From Halorubrum yunnanense (GTDB lineage Archaea; Halobacteriota; Halobacteria; Halobacteriales; Haloferacaceae): a stretch of 64,000 nucleotides of DNA. Under the pieces are notes generated by a model. The model saw only the letters and a program-made list of their open reading frames with translations, was not told the DNA's origin and did no database searches. The stretch spans positions 1 to 64,000 of the forward strand of contig NZ_JAODIX010000007.1 of NCBI RefSeq assembly GCF_026586675.1, in the 5' to 3' direction. Positions within the stretch are counted from its first letter, which is position 1; every line of letters starts with the position of its first letter. Below are positions 1 through 8,746 of this stretch, piece by piece. The translations under genes were made by a program, and so were the position numbers.

Positions 1-59
1 ACTCAACACCGTCTTGCTCAACTATCCGCATAAACACCGCCTCGACGCGCCGCTAAACT

Positions 60-384
60 ACAACGGATGGACCACCGACAGGGCGAGAGCGAAGCTCTCT
101 TGCAACCGGCGCGTAGCGCCGGTGACGAGGCTGGGGAGGCGTGAGGTGCTGTGCGGAGCGGTGTGGGGTGGGACTCAAAGGGGCAGTCGCGAGGGCGAAG
201 CACGGCGCAGCAAGTACCGCAGCGAGGAAGCGAACGCGACCGAGCGAGGAACACGGCAAGCCGCGCGAGCCGTCGCGACTGGGGCTTTGGAGGCGTTCAC
301 CGTCGATTCACAGTTACCGATCGCGTAGCACCGAGCGACTGGGGCTTTGGAAGTGTTCTCCCCGTCACTGACAGTAACGATTTA
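60..384 (+). repeat. Dispersed non-coding repeat, copy 1
   Basis: G+C-rich stretch without a convincing gene. It contains the palindrome CCGGCGCGTAGCGCCGG near 106-122, a GAGGTGCTGTGCGGAGCGGT-like stretch near 142-161, and the motif GACTGGGGCTTTGGA twice, 60 bp apart (275 and 335), each followed by GTTC and a CAGTTACCGAT/CAGTAACGAT-like tail. The same blocks recur in opposite orientation at 41698-42000, so this is one member of a dispersed repeat family. Several short ORFs in multiple frames here are by-products of high G+C. Function unknown. Confidence 0.7.
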
Positions 385-411
385 TGAACAGACTCGATCC
401 CGCGTTCGTTG

Positions 412-418
412 TTTATAA
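412..418 (+). promoter_or_regulatory. TATA-like box of the TatD-like gene
   Basis: TTTATAA centred 29 nt before the ATG at 444. This fits the leaderless architecture common in haloarchaea and supports 444 rather than the upstream ATG at 384 as the start. Confidence 0.55.
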
Positions 419-443
419 GCACCAGCCACCACGTCTCTCACGT

Positions 444-1292
444 ATGACCGACGACCTCGACACGCCGGTGCTCGACGACCACCTCCACCTCGACCCGCGT
501 CACGGCCGCGGGGTCGACGCCGTCGAGGACTTCGTCAGGCTCGGCGGCACCCACCTGCTCGTGGTGAACAAGCCCTCGTGGCACCTCGGCGTCGAGCCCG
601 ACGAGCCCGCCGACTTCCGGCCCGTCTTCGAGGAGACGCTCGACGCGGTCGACGCCGCGAACGAGGTCCTCCCCGGCCGCGCGTGGCCCGTCCTCGGCGT
701 CCATCCCGGTCTGATCAGCCGGCTGGTCGACGAGCGCGGCTTCTCCCCGGGGGACGCCCGGGACCTGATGTGCGGCGGGCTGGAGGTCGCGAGCGAGTTC
801 GTCGCCGACGAGCGGGCGCTCGCGCTGAAGTCCGGGCGCCCGCACTACGACGTGAGCGACGCGGTCTGGGACGGCTCGAACGCCGTCACCCGGCGCGCGT
901 TCGAGCTGGGCGCCGCGCTCGACTGCGCCGTCCAACTCCACACGGAGGCGAGCGAGGACCTGAGCGATCTGGCCGCCGTCGCCGAGGAGTCCGGGCTCGA
1001 CCCGACGAACGTCGTGAAACACTACGCCGAAGGCCGGCTCGCGGGCCCCACACCGAGCGTGATGAGCGAAAAGGACCGGCTCGAGCGCGCCGCGGAGTCC
1101 GGCGAGCCGTTCCTGATGGAGACCGACTTCGTCGACGACCCCGAGAAGCCGGGGATGGTGCTCGGCCCGAAGACGGTCCCGCGCCGCGTCCGCTGGCTGC
1201 TGGAGGAGGGGTACGAGGACGCGGTCCGGCGCGCGCACGTCGAGACGCCCGAGGCGGTGTACGGGATCGACACCGAGGCGACGCTGGAGTAG
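444..1292 (+). CDS. TatD-related TIM-barrel metal-dependent hydrolase (COG1831 type)
   Basis: 282 aa. The N-terminal H-x-H metal motif (His13, His15 in DDHLHLDP) is followed by features of the amidohydrolase/TatD superfamily: a VHPG turn, GGLEVASEF with an acidic ligand candidate, QLHTEAS, KHYAEG and METDF. The archaeal COG1831 branch consists of predicted metal-dependent hydrolases with unknown substrate; DNase activity known for some TatD proteins cannot be assumed. The start at 444 is preferred because a TATA-like box lies 29 nt upstream. The gene stands alone between the repeat and the DUF2150 gene. Confidence 0.8.
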   Translation: MTDDLDTPVLDDHLHLDPRHGRGVDAVEDFVRLGGTHLLVVNKPSWHLGVEPDEPADFRPVFEETLDAVDAANEVLPGRAWPVLGVHPGLISRLVDERGFSPGDARDLMCGGLEVASEFVADERALALKSGRPHYDVSDAVWDGSNAVTRRAFELGAALDCAVQLHTEASEDLSDLAAVAEESGLDPTNVVKHYAEGRLAGPTPSVMSEKDRLERAAESGEPFLMETDFVDDPEKPGMVLGPKTVPRRVRWLLEEGYEDAVRRAHVETPEAVYGIDTEATLE

Positions 1293-1463
1293 CGTCGCCA
1301 CCGTTCGCGAGCCGGCGGCGCGACCGGCGAACGCCCGACCGCATCACCTCGCGTTCGACCCGCCCTATCCGATCCCCGAATCCCGCCGTCGAGCGGGTGA
1401 GACGCCCTCTCTCGCGGCGATCGATAGGAAAGGCATTTGAGTAGTCCGGGCGACGTACGGGAC

Positions 1464-2045
1464 ATGACCGACGATGACGCCGTCGAAGCGTTCTATACCG
1501 ACGACCGCTGGCAAAATTGGCTCGACCGGCTGCAGGAGGAGGAGCTCGACCCCGAGAACGAGGACTCGGCGCGGCTCCTCTTGAACCTCCAAGACGACGC
1601 GGCGATCGCCGTGGTGAAGGTGCTCGCGGCGCTCGACGACGAGCGCATCGGCGAGGACCGCGCGGTCGAGGAGATCCGCGACATCCGCGACATCGTCCTC
1701 GCCGACGTCGACTTCGACGACGAGGACAAGGTGATGCTGATCGACGGCGTCCAGACCTCGCTCGTCCCCGTCTTCTACGCGGCCGAGGAGTACGTCGTCG
1801 GCGGCGTCGTCGAGGGCGACGTGACCGAGTTCGTGCACGCGGCCGCCGACGCCGAGGCCGAGGACGACCTCGATGCCGCGCTCGGCTACGTCGTGCAGGC
1901 CGGCACGCGCGTCATCGACGGCGAACTGCTCGACATCGAGGTCGTCGAGGAGCTGGAGTACGGGCTCGTCTCCGAGTGGGTGAACGGGCTCGACTCCCTG
2001 CAGTCCGCGATCGAGGACCCGGAAGTCGTCGAGGAAGAGGACTGA
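1464..2045 (+). CDS. DUF2150 family protein
   Basis: 193 aa, soluble and very acidic, mostly helical by composition, with no membrane segment. The sequence (N-terminal FYTDDRWQNWLDRL, central VMLIDGVQTSLVPVFYAAEE) matches my memory of the haloarchaeal DUF2150 family. Function unknown. I chose ATG 1464 (MTDDDAVEAF) over the longer frame from 1437 because the extension lacks conserved character. It is followed by a separately promoted membrane protein gene. Confidence 0.7.
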   Translation: MTDDDAVEAFYTDDRWQNWLDRLQEEELDPENEDSARLLLNLQDDAAIAVVKVLAALDDERIGEDRAVEEIRDIRDIVLADVDFDDEDKVMLIDGVQTSLVPVFYAAEEYVVGGVVEGDVTEFVHAAADAEAEDDLDAALGYVVQAGTRVIDGELLDIEVVEELEYGLVSEWVNGLDSLQSAIEDPEVVEEED

Positions 2046-2182
2046 GGCCGCGGTCGGTTCGGGTTCCGCTTCTTCTGTTTCGTTTCCGTCCGGCCAGCCG
2101 TCGGGCCACCGAAGGGCCGCGCTGACCGCGGACGGGCGCCTCCGGGGTGAACTGTTATCAACGCGCGCGCCGTGGACGCGAT

Positions 2183-2665
2183 ATGGCGCTCCCCGCGGCC
2201 GAGATCGCGGTCGGGATGCTCGTCGTCTGGACGGCCAGCTCGTTCGTCCCGTTCGTCCCGAGCGGCGTCCTCGCCGCGCTGACCGTCCTCGGATACGCGT
2301 CCACCACCGGGGTCACCGAGCCGGGCCTCGCCGCCCTGACCGCGCTCGTTCTCGTCTCGCTTTCGGCCTCCGCGGCGGAACTGCTGTCGGGGATGGTCTC
2401 CGGGAGGATCGGCGGCGCGTCGACGCGGACGGTCGGTCTCGGTACGGTGGTCGGAATCGCGTTGGTGTTCGTGTTGGGTCCGGTCGGCTTCGTCGTCGGG
2501 CTGGGCGGAACCGTCTTCGTCGCGGGGCTCTTCGAGAACGCTGACGACCCCCGCGCCGCCGCCCGACAGTCGGCCTACGCGGTGATCGGGGCGCTCGCCA
2601 GCTCGGTCATACAGGCGGTCATGCTGGCCAGCGTCACCGTCGCGTTCGCGCTCTCCGTGCTGTGA
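2183..2665 (+). CDS. DUF456 family small membrane protein
   Basis: 160 aa with about four hydrophobic segments and glycine-rich turns (GLGTVVGIALVFVLGPVGF, then GLGGTVFVAGLFEN). The arrangement, with a late Ala/Gly-rich helix after a DDPRAAARQS loop, fits DUF456 membrane proteins of unknown function. ATG 2183 is taken as the start; the longer frame from 2147 adds only a basic, low-complexity stretch. It converges on the DUF63 gene. Confidence 0.65.
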   Translation: MALPAAEIAVGMLVVWTASSFVPFVPSGVLAALTVLGYASTTGVTEPGLAALTALVLVSLSASAAELLSGMVSGRIGGASTRTVGLGTVVGIALVFVLGPVGFVVGLGGTVFVAGLFENADDPRAAARQSAYAVIGALASSVIQAVMLASVTVAFALSVL

Positions 2666-2752
2666 CTCCGACGGGGAGGCGTCCGACGGCGGCTCGACGA
2701 CGGCCCTCGATCGCGATACGCGCGAGGAGCCCGTCCGCCGATTCCCGGTCCG

Positions 2753-3568
2753 TCACGCGGCGACGGTGAACAACAGGAGGTTGTGCGCGGCCGGCCCGAG
2801 GCCGACCCCGGCGACGAAGCCGAGCAGGAGGTACCCCTCCGCCGGTCGGTCCCGGACGTACTCCGCGAACAGCCAGACCACCGCGCTCGCCACCGCGAGC
2901 TTCACCAGCAGGAACACCCACCCCTCGCCGAGCACGGGGACCGACGGGATCCACTCGAAGCCCAGGAGGATCCGGGAGAGGGGCGTTCGCTCGCCGAAGC
3001 CGAGCTGGGTGGTCCCGACCGCGGTCGAGACGCCGTCGAGGGCGTGCCCGAACACCGCGAGCGCGCCCGCGCCGCCGGTGATCGCGGCCTCGGGACGCAG
3101 CCGTGTCAGTCCGACCCAGACGGCGGCGGCGATCGGGACCGTGAGCGCGAGCGCGACCGCGGACCACCGAGCGCCGACCGCGGAGGGCCCGGTCGCGAGC
3201 GCGGCCGCGACGACCGGGACGAGGAGGAGCGCGCCCGCACCGGCGAGGGCCGTCGGGATGCGTTCGGGGGACAGCGCCGCGCTCCCGAGCCACGCCGCGC
3301 CCGCGAGCGTCCCCACCGTGAGGTAGACGGTCGGGGAGCCGGCGAGCGGCGCGAGCGCGGCCGGGAGCGCGTCGACGACGTACAGCACGTGGGCCGCGGA
3401 GCCGAGCGCCATCCACGGCGCGAGCGCGAGCACGTGGCGACCGGCCACTCGCGGGGGTCGCCGGCGGAGGGCCACGCCGACCGCGCCGGCGGCGAGCAGG
3501 ACGCCGACGAGGTACGGGAGCGGCGGGAGCGTCGTGCCCGTGGGGAGGAACGGGATCGCGCCGGCCAT
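2753..3568 (-). CDS. DUF63 family multi-pass membrane protein
   Basis: 271 aa, about seven to eight hydrophobic segments. The sequence around FGHALDGVSTAVGTTQLGFG and ERTPLSRILL resembles the archaeal DUF63 family, which has no assigned function. Its ATG (3566-3568) shares one base with the stop of the upstream universal stress protein gene (TGATG), so the two are probably translationally coupled. The pairing suggests a stress-linked membrane function, which is inference only. Confidence 0.7.
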   Translation of the reverse strand: MAGAIPFLPTGTTLPPLPYLVGVLLAAGAVGVALRRRPPRVAGRHVLALAPWMALGSAAHVLYVVDALPAALAPLAGSPTVYLTVGTLAGAAWLGSAALSPERIPTALAGAGALLLVPVVAAALATGPSAVGARWSAVALALTVPIAAAVWVGLTRLRPEAAITGGAGALAVFGHALDGVSTAVGTTQLGFGERTPLSRILLGFEWIPSVPVLGEGWVFLLVKLAVASAVVWLFAEYVRDRPAEGYLLLGFVAGVGLGPAAHNLLLFTVAA

Positions 3569-4017
3569 CAGACGGACAGGACCGGCTGGCTGGCGTAGAG
3601 GAGGACGTACTCGGCCGCCTTCCCGAGCACCTCGCCCGGGTCGCCCGTGACGGGCTCGCGCGGGACGACGATGAAGTCGGACTCCAGCGCCTCGGCCGTG
3701 TCGAGCACGACGCTGCCCGGGTGGACCGTCTTCACCGTCATCGAGAACCCGGCCGCGATGGAGTTGCTGTGCGGTACTCCGGCCGCCTCCGCGCGCCGCG
3801 CGACGGAGTCCGTGAACGCCTCCGTGTCGTCGGCGACGTCCTCCTCGTCGACCGCGCCGTGGTCGATGGCGCGGACCACGTCCTCGTCTAACACGTACAG
3901 GGCGTGGACGCTCGCGCCGTACTCGGCGGCGACCGTGATCGCGTAGTCGACCGCCTCGTGAGACTCCTCGCTCCCGTCGACGGGAACGAGAACGAGGTCG
4001 ATGTCGAGATCGGTCAT
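3568..4017 (-). CDS. Universal stress protein (UspA family)
   Basis: 149 aa, normal length for a single Usp domain. The N-terminal strand VLVPVDGSEESHEAVDYA is the classic UspA start, followed by VHALYVLDED and a late DFIVVPREPV strand. The canonical ATP-binding GxxGxxGxxxG(S/T) loop is replaced by PREPVTGDPGEVLGKAAEYV, so nucleotide binding may be weak or altered. It is the first gene of a two-gene unit with the DUF63 protein. Start ATG 4017; the upstream extension to 4125 is shadow coding. Confidence 0.85.
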   Translation of the reverse strand: MTDLDIDLVLVPVDGSEESHEAVDYAITVAAEYGASVHALYVLDEDVVRAIDHGAVDEEDVADDTEAFTDSVARRAEAAGVPHSNSIAAGFSMTVKTVHPGSVVLDTAEALESDFIVVPREPVTGDPGEVLGKAAEYVLLYASQPVLSV

Positions 4018-4125
4018 ACGCGTGTCGTCGGCGGGGGAGTTCAAAAAGCCCTCCCCATACGGTCGGCGACGGAACCGGTCGGCCGACACCGCCTGAGAGC
4101 GTCGGCCGCCGCCGTCGGTCCGCAC

Positions 4126-5046
4126 TCAGAAGCCCGAGAGCTCGCGCTGCCCCGCCGAGCCCCGGTCCTCCGGCGGCACGTTCGTCGCGACGATCTCGTC
4201 GACGGCGTCCCGGCTGTCGGGGTCGCTGTTGATCGCCCGGGTCGCGTCCTCCGTCTCGACGCGGAAGCCCGCGTCGGCGTACGGTTCGTACATGACGCCG
4301 CTGTTGCTCAACACGACTCGGACGCCCGCCTCGTCCAGCTCGCTCGCGACGTCGAGCAGCCGGCGCTGGTCCTCGCGGTCGAAGCCGTCGGCGCTGTACT
4401 CGTTGAAGCTCGCGGTCGCGCTCATCGGCTCGTAGGGCGGATCGAAGTAGACGAGGTCGCCGGGATCGGCGGCGTCGAGAACGTACGCGAAGTCGTCGTT
4501 GCGTATCGCCGCCTCCGCGAGTACGTCGCTCGCGCGACGGATCCGGTCGCGCTGGACCCAGTCCGGGTTCGCGTACCGACCCGCGGGGACGTTGAACCCG
4601 CCGTCGGCGTTCTCGCGGTAGAGCCCGTTGTAGCAGGTCCGGTTGAGGTACAACAGGAGCGCCGCCTCCTCCAAGGGGTCGAACGCGCCCTCGTAGGGGC
4701 GCCTGTTGAACCGCGCGCGCTGCTGGTAGTAGTAGCTCTCCACGTCGCGGCCGCGTGCCGTCTCCTCGTGGTACGGCAGCGACGGGTCCGGGTCGGCGTC
4801 CGGGTCGTCGAACGCCTCAAGCCGCTCTATCAGCGCCTCCGGCTCGTCGCGCACCCGCTCGTAGAAGCCGATCAGCCGCGGGTTCGCGTCGTTGATCGCC
4901 GCGTCCGCGGGCTCTAAGTCGAAGAAGAGCGCGCCGCCCCCGACGAACGGCTCGTGGTAGCGCCCGTACGAGGCCGGGAACCGAGCGTACAGCTCGTCAA
5001 GCAGCTGGCGCTTGCCGCCGGCCCACTTCAGGATCGGCTCGGCCAT
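4126..5046 (-). CDS. D12-class adenine-N6 DNA methyltransferase (Dam-like)
   Basis: 306 aa. It carries the N-terminal KWAGGK motif (residues 7-12), the SAM-binding FVGGGALFF (34-42) and the catalytic DPPY (202-205), in the order of the alpha-class/D12 Dam family, with the NRTCYNGLYREN block typical of Dam-like enzymes around 135-146. Members transfer a methyl group to adenine N6, often in GATC; this enzyme's site cannot be read from sequence. No restriction endonuclease or specificity subunit is adjacent, so it looks like an orphan methylase. A small predicted HTH gene lies just upstream in the same direction. Confidence 0.85.
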   Translation of the reverse strand: MAEPILKWAGGKRQLLDELYARFPASYGRYHEPFVGGGALFFDLEPADAAINDANPRLIGFYERVRDEPEALIERLEAFDDPDADPDPSLPYHEETARGRDVESYYYQQRARFNRRPYEGAFDPLEEAALLLYLNRTCYNGLYRENADGGFNVPAGRYANPDWVQRDRIRRASDVLAEAAIRNDDFAYVLDAADPGDLVYFDPPYEPMSATASFNEYSADGFDREDQRRLLDVASELDEAGVRVVLSNSGVMYEPYADAGFRVETEDATRAINSDPDSRDAVDEIVATNVPPEDRGSAGQRELSGF

Positions 5047-5090
5047 GTGACGTCTGCAGTCCCCCGCGGCGGCGTATAAACGTCTCGGGC

Positions 5091-5393
5091 TCAGTCGTCG
5101 GCCTGCTCGCCGTCGGGGACGGGGAGGTCGGCGACGTGAGCGGCGGCCTCGTCGAAGTTCGGCCCCGGCGAAATCGTCCCCGCCTCGCGGTCCCACTCGA
5201 TGTACCCGGCCTCCTCCAACGCGGGGAGGTGGATCTCGCGGAGCTCGTCGTCGATCTCGTCCGCCCGGCCGCGGACGCGGAGGTCGGCGACCGTCTCGAC
5301 CGCTCCGTCGGTGAGCGCGGCGACCGTTCGCCGCGCCTCCGAGGTCTCGAGCGTCGCCGTCCGCGTAGCGGGCGTCCCACGTGTCTTCGACAT
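5091..5393 (-). CDS. Small winged-helix-like protein (DUF7344-like)
   Basis: 100 aa, acidic. The segment DDELREIHLPALEEAGYIEWD followed by a GTISPG turn matches the recognition helix and wing of the small winged-helix proteins that are abundant in haloarchaea (DUF7344 type). The start MSKTRG at 5393 is chosen over the upstream 5441, which adds a segment without conserved features. It lies 44 nt from the Dam-like gene in the same direction, so it might regulate it; this is inference. Confidence 0.6.
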   Translation of the reverse strand: MSKTRGTPATRTATLETSEARRTVAALTDGAVETVADLRVRGRADEIDDELREIHLPALEEAGYIEWDREAGTISPGPNFDEAAAHVADLPVPDGEQADD

Positions 5394-5507
5394 GGCTGTT
5401 CGTAACCGTGAAAAAATGTGCGACAACATAAAACCAGGCAAAAGCGAGCCGTAAAGAACGGGCGGAGCGGCGAGCGAACCGACACGCGGGCGGGCGGTCA
5501 GCCGGAG

Positions 5508-5912
5508 CTACCGAACCCGCAGGGTCCGGTGCAGGGTGTAGCCGGCGATCACGAGGAACACGAACGGAAGCCCCGTGAGCGGGTGAGCCAGCAGCGAGCC
5601 CGCCGCGAGGACGAGGTACCCTTTGTCGGGCGGCGACCACGCGGTCCGGTCCCGCATCGCCGCCAGCTCGGTCGCGAAGGCGTAGAGGAACCCGCCGGCG
5701 ACCGGGACCCACAGCGCCGCCGCCAGGGTCGTCCCGAGCGACGTCCCCGTAACCTCGCCGACTGAGCGGGGGAGCCACCCGACCCCGGCCGCGTACTCCG
5801 GATCGACGAGCCCGCGGGCGGCGATCGACGCCGGCAGGTACAGCGCCCCGACCGCGACCGTCGTCCAGAAGGGGACGTTCGAGCGCGACCGCGAGCGCGG
5901 CGAGGAGCCCAT
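5508..5912 (-). CDS. Small membrane protein, function unknown
   Basis: 134 aa with a basic N-terminus (MGSSPRSRSRS) and about four hydrophobic segments (VAVGALYLPASIAARGL, TLAAALWVPVAGGFLYAF, YLVLAAGSLLAHPL, VFLVIAGYTLH). No family is recognised. The topology is that of a small integral membrane protein. It is divergent from the small membrane protein at 6154. Confidence 0.6.
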   Translation of the reverse strand: MGSSPRSRSRSNVPFWTTVAVGALYLPASIAARGLVDPEYAAGVGWLPRSVGEVTGTSLGTTLAAALWVPVAGGFLYAFATELAAMRDRTAWSPPDKGYLVLAAGSLLAHPLTGLPFVFLVIAGYTLHRTLRVR

Positions 5913-6153
5913 GCGGGACCGCGGGGCCCCGGCGGGAGAAACCCTCCGGTTCGGCCGCGGACGCCGCGCGCCGCTCTCGCCGGCTCGGCGAAACGTCCAA
6001 TTTCCCGAAAGGTGTACGAACGAATACCATGGTACTGTTTATACCGCATTAACAACCGTTTTAGACGTTCTGCGCGCGTGGTCCGTGGTACCACTGCTCA
6101 AAAAGCATACGCAAACTGAAAGGTTTTTACTCCCGGCAGACGTACCGCTGGGT

Positions 6154-6432
6154 ATGCAACCGATGAACGACGGATACACGGCGCGAGCAGTCGCGGCCGG
6201 GTCCGACAGCCCCCCCAACGGCGGCCTCGGCGTGTCGCTCGCGTTCCTGGCGCTGATCATGCTCCCGCTGCTGGCGGCCTCCCACCCGCTCGCCTCCGCG
6301 GGCCTGCTCGCCGGGGGCGTCGCCCTCGTCGCGCTGGGCCGCTCGCTCGCCCGCCACGTCGACCGCGGAACCGTTCGGACGATCAGCTTCCCCGGCCTCG
6401 GCACGGTGGAGTACCGCTTCACGCAGGGCTGA
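6154..6432 (+). CDS. Small two-helix membrane protein, function unknown
   Basis: 92 aa: a polar N-terminus of about 27 residues, two hydrophobic segments (VSLAFLALIMLPLLAAS and GLLAGGVALVALGRSLA), then a soluble tail ending GLGTVEYRFTQG. ATG 6154 sits 27 nt after a T-rich box (AAGGTTTTTAC at 6120-6130), consistent with a leaderless transcript, so I prefer it to the long frame opening at 5911. No family recognised. Confidence 0.6.
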   Translation: MQPMNDGYTARAVAAGSDSPPNGGLGVSLAFLALIMLPLLAASHPLASAGLLAGGVALVALGRSLARHVDRGTVRTISFPGLGTVEYRFTQG

Positions 6433-6548
6433 CTCGGCCGACTCGCGTCGTCGCCGCTCGGACCGGCGGGCGCCGAATTAAAATCCCCCGAGAGAGGGGT
6501 CGAAACGACCGGATTCTCTTAATTGCTGACTGCCGCGACGAGCGTCGC

Positions 6549-7586
6549 CTACAGCCCGTAGACGACGCGCTCGCCCGTATCGAGCCCGTTCGCGATGGCG
6601 GCGTGGAGTCGCCCCTCGCCGGCGACCCAATCGCCGAGGAGGTACAGGTCGTCTTCGCGCGCGGAGTCGATCGGGCCGCGGTCGACACCGTTCTCCGGGA
6701 GCGCGTACCGCCACCCCTGGTGGTCGGTCCACGCCGGGTCCGCCAGCCGCTCGTCTCCCACGATCGAGGCGGCGTGTTCGGCGAGGTCAGCGACGTTCGC
6801 GGCCGGGTCGTCGTCGTAGCGCTCGGCGGACCAGTCGGGGGCCGCCTGGACGACCAGCAGCGTCTCGCCGTCCGGGACGTGTCCCGCCTTGCACTCCTCG
6901 CGGGAGATCCAGCCGACGGGGTGCTCCTTGTCGGTGTTGACCAGGGCGTAGTAGGGGACGTCGACGGCGAAGGGGTAGTGCAGCACCGCGCTCCACACCG
7001 ACCGGTACGCCACCTCGCCCACGGCGTCGACGAGCGACTCGCGGACCGGCGACTCCCACTCGGCGTCCCGGAGGAGCGCGGCGCTCTGCGGCGCCGGCGG
7101 GTTCATGAGGAGGACGTCGAACGGCCCCCACGTCTCCCCGTCGGCGTCGTCGAGCTCCCACCGCTCGCCGACCCGTCGCACGGTCTCGACGCGGGTTCGG
7201 CGGTGGACCGTCGCGTCGGTCCGGCCGAACAGCCGCTTGGCGACCTGGGTGAGCCCACGTCGATAGCTCCACTTGTGCTCGTCGGCGTCGCGGCCGGGGG
7301 ACACCTCCCCGTCGACGTCGAAGGTGTACACCGGCTCGGCGGCGTCGACGAGCCCCTCGTCGTCGAGCGTCTCGGTGACAAGCTCGACGACGCGCTCGTC
7401 GTCGGACTTCAGGTAGTTCGCGCCGTAGTCGTACGTCAGGTCGTCGTGCCGACGGGTCGCCGCGCGGCCGCAGAGGCCCCCCGACTTCTCCAGTACGGTC
7501 ACGTCCGCGTCGGGCGCCGTCTCGTCGACGACGAACGCCGCGGCCGCCGCGCCCGCGCCGGCGCCGACGATGCCGATTTCGGTCAT
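6549..7586 (-). CDS. FAD-dependent amine oxidase/renalase-like oxidoreductase
   Basis: 345 aa. The Rossmann dinucleotide motif GIVGAGAGAAAAAF near the N-terminus is followed by VTVLEKSGGLCGRAATRR and a YDYGANYLKSDD segment, the layout of renalase-like and protoporphyrinogen-oxidase-like flavoproteins. A C-terminal LLGDWVAGEGRLHAAIANGLDTGE corresponds to the second FAD contact. The substrate is unknown. ATG 7586 is used; the ORF opens 24 nt earlier. Monocistronic by spacing. Confidence 0.75.
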   Translation of the reverse strand: MTEIGIVGAGAGAAAAAFVVDETAPDADVTVLEKSGGLCGRAATRRHDDLTYDYGANYLKSDDERVVELVTETLDDEGLVDAAEPVYTFDVDGEVSPGRDADEHKWSYRRGLTQVAKRLFGRTDATVHRRTRVETVRRVGERWELDDADGETWGPFDVLLMNPPAPQSAALLRDAEWESPVRESLVDAVGEVAYRSVWSAVLHYPFAVDVPYYALVNTDKEHPVGWISREECKAGHVPDGETLLVVQAAPDWSAERYDDDPAANVADLAEHAASIVGDERLADPAWTDHQGWRYALPENGVDRGPIDSAREDDLYLLGDWVAGEGRLHAAIANGLDTGERVVYGL

Positions 7587-7672
7587 ACCCGTTGTAGGCG
7601 ACGCGACCACTTAACCGGTCGTCTCGCGGGCCGCCGGCCCCCGCGGAACGCCGCCGCGTTTCAAAAGCGAGG

Positions 7673-8206
7673 TCAGTCGTCGGCGCCGACGACCAGCACC
7701 GGCGCGTCGGCGCCGCGCTGGACCCGAATCGGAAGCGTCTCCGGGTGGACGAGCCGGTCGAGTCCGGTGCGGCGCGCGGAGCCGACCACGATCAGGTCCG
7801 CGTCGTGCGCGTCGGCGAAGTCGAGGACCTCCTCGTGGGGCGTGCCGTACCGGAACTGCTTCTCCACGTCGACGCCGGCCGCCTCGCCGCGGGCCGCCGC
7901 GTCCTCCACGAGCGTCTCGCCCGTGCGCTCGCGGCGCTCGACGACTATGTCCCAGTGCTCGCCGGTGTCGACGACGTACAGCGCGTCGACGGTCGCGCCG
8001 TGGGCGGCGGCGACGTCGAGCCCCGCGTCGACCGCGGCGCGGCCGGCCTCGTCGTCGCCGGTGACGACGAGTACGCGCTCGAAGACCGACCCGCCCCCTA
8101 ACGCCCCAGCGGCGCTCGGGGCGGGGCCCTCGTCGGTCGCGACCGGGTCGGCGGTGTCGGCGGCGTCGATGGCGTCGATCTCGGTGGTGTCGGTTTCGGC
8201 GGACAT
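7673..8206 (-). CDS. Universal stress protein with acidic N-terminal extension
   Basis: 177 aa. Residues 1-40 are a low-complexity, acidic Ala/Asp/Thr extension; a Usp domain follows (FERVLVVTGDDEAGRAAVDA, ALYVVDTGE, DLIVVGSARRTGLDRLVHP and PVLVVGAD at the C-terminus). The VGSARRTGLDRLVHP loop is close to the ATP-binding type of the family. It differs from the Usp at 3568, which lacks this loop. Standalone gene facing the A+T-rich region 8207-8614. Confidence 0.85.
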   Translation of the reverse strand: MSAETDTTEIDAIDAADTADPVATDEGPAPSAAGALGGGSVFERVLVVTGDDEAGRAAVDAGLDVAAAHGATVDALYVVDTGEHWDIVVERRERTGETLVEDAAARGEAAGVDVEKQFRYGTPHEEVLDFADAHDADLIVVGSARRTGLDRLVHPETLPIRVQRGADAPVLVVGADD

Positions 8207-8614
8207 GATGGATCTGTCGGCGTCGCCCGTCTGCGGGCGCCGACCGTGTACGGTATCACGTTGGAGCGCCCGCCTCTTAACGATTTTCGACAGTATAGAC
8301 GATTATCATTATCTATCGAGTAGCGAATCTGCGGAGGAGTTGCGATCTCCGGCGATCCCTCCCGATTTTATTTCACAGACGACAATCCAAACGGGTCCGA
8401 TCCGAGGGTACCCCGTGCGCCGCGTTCCGAGACCGCTCCGATGGCGACGCTGTCCGCTTCTTCCCGCTCGTTCACTTCTCGTTCGTTTCGTTATAACTCG
8501 TCTAATTGCACGTGTAATAGGCGTTTTTACACTCGTTACGCGGATCATGTCGTCGAATCCATATTATAAATACGCTTTTACTATTCTACTGAAACCCGAT
8601 CGTGTCGACAACAT
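8207..8614. other. A+T-rich intergenic region
   Basis: About 400 bp with clearly lower G+C than its surroundings and several TATA-like stretches (for example ATTATAAATACGC near 8564-8576, 40-50 nt before the small ORF at 8615). I see no gene here. In particular there is no trace of the missing N-terminal part of the permease encoded just downstream. Confidence 0.6.
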
Positions 8615-8746
8615 ATGGTGGAAGAAACCTACGAATCGGAGTCAAATGCGATGAGAAACGAAACGAGTCGGAACGAGGCCGTCACCTCCTCGTCCGAGAC
8701 GCGGCCGAAGGCCGTGCTTCAGGGGGAAATCCGTGCTACCAGTTAA
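8615..8746 (+). CDS. Candidate 43-aa small ORF overlapping the permease fragment
   Basis: An ATG at 8615 opens a 43-codon frame (start MVEETYESESNAMRNETSRN, end GEIRATS) that stops at 8746, overlapping by 14 nt the GTG start of the permease fragment at 8733. It is polar, with Ser/Thr/Glu-rich composition. The overlap would suit translational coupling. No homologue is recognised; it may instead be leader sequence left by the deletion that truncated the permease. Confidence 0.35.
   Translation: MVEETYESESNAMRNETSRNEAVTSSSETRPKAVLQGEIRATS

Noticed and set aside
141-387. Several 70-100 aa ORFs at the window start
   Set aside because: They lie in the dispersed repeat, are Arg/Ser-rich, overlap each other in different frames and have no motif.
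4126-6030. 634-aa minus-strand reading frame including the Dam-like gene
   Set aside because: Only the part from ATG 5046 has methylase motifs; the upstream 330 residues are Arg/Pro/Gly-rich and overlap two better genes on the same strand in another frame.
6603-8654. 683-aa plus-strand open frame
   Set aside because: It is antisense to the flavoprotein and the second universal stress protein and has the low-complexity composition of a high-G+C shadow.
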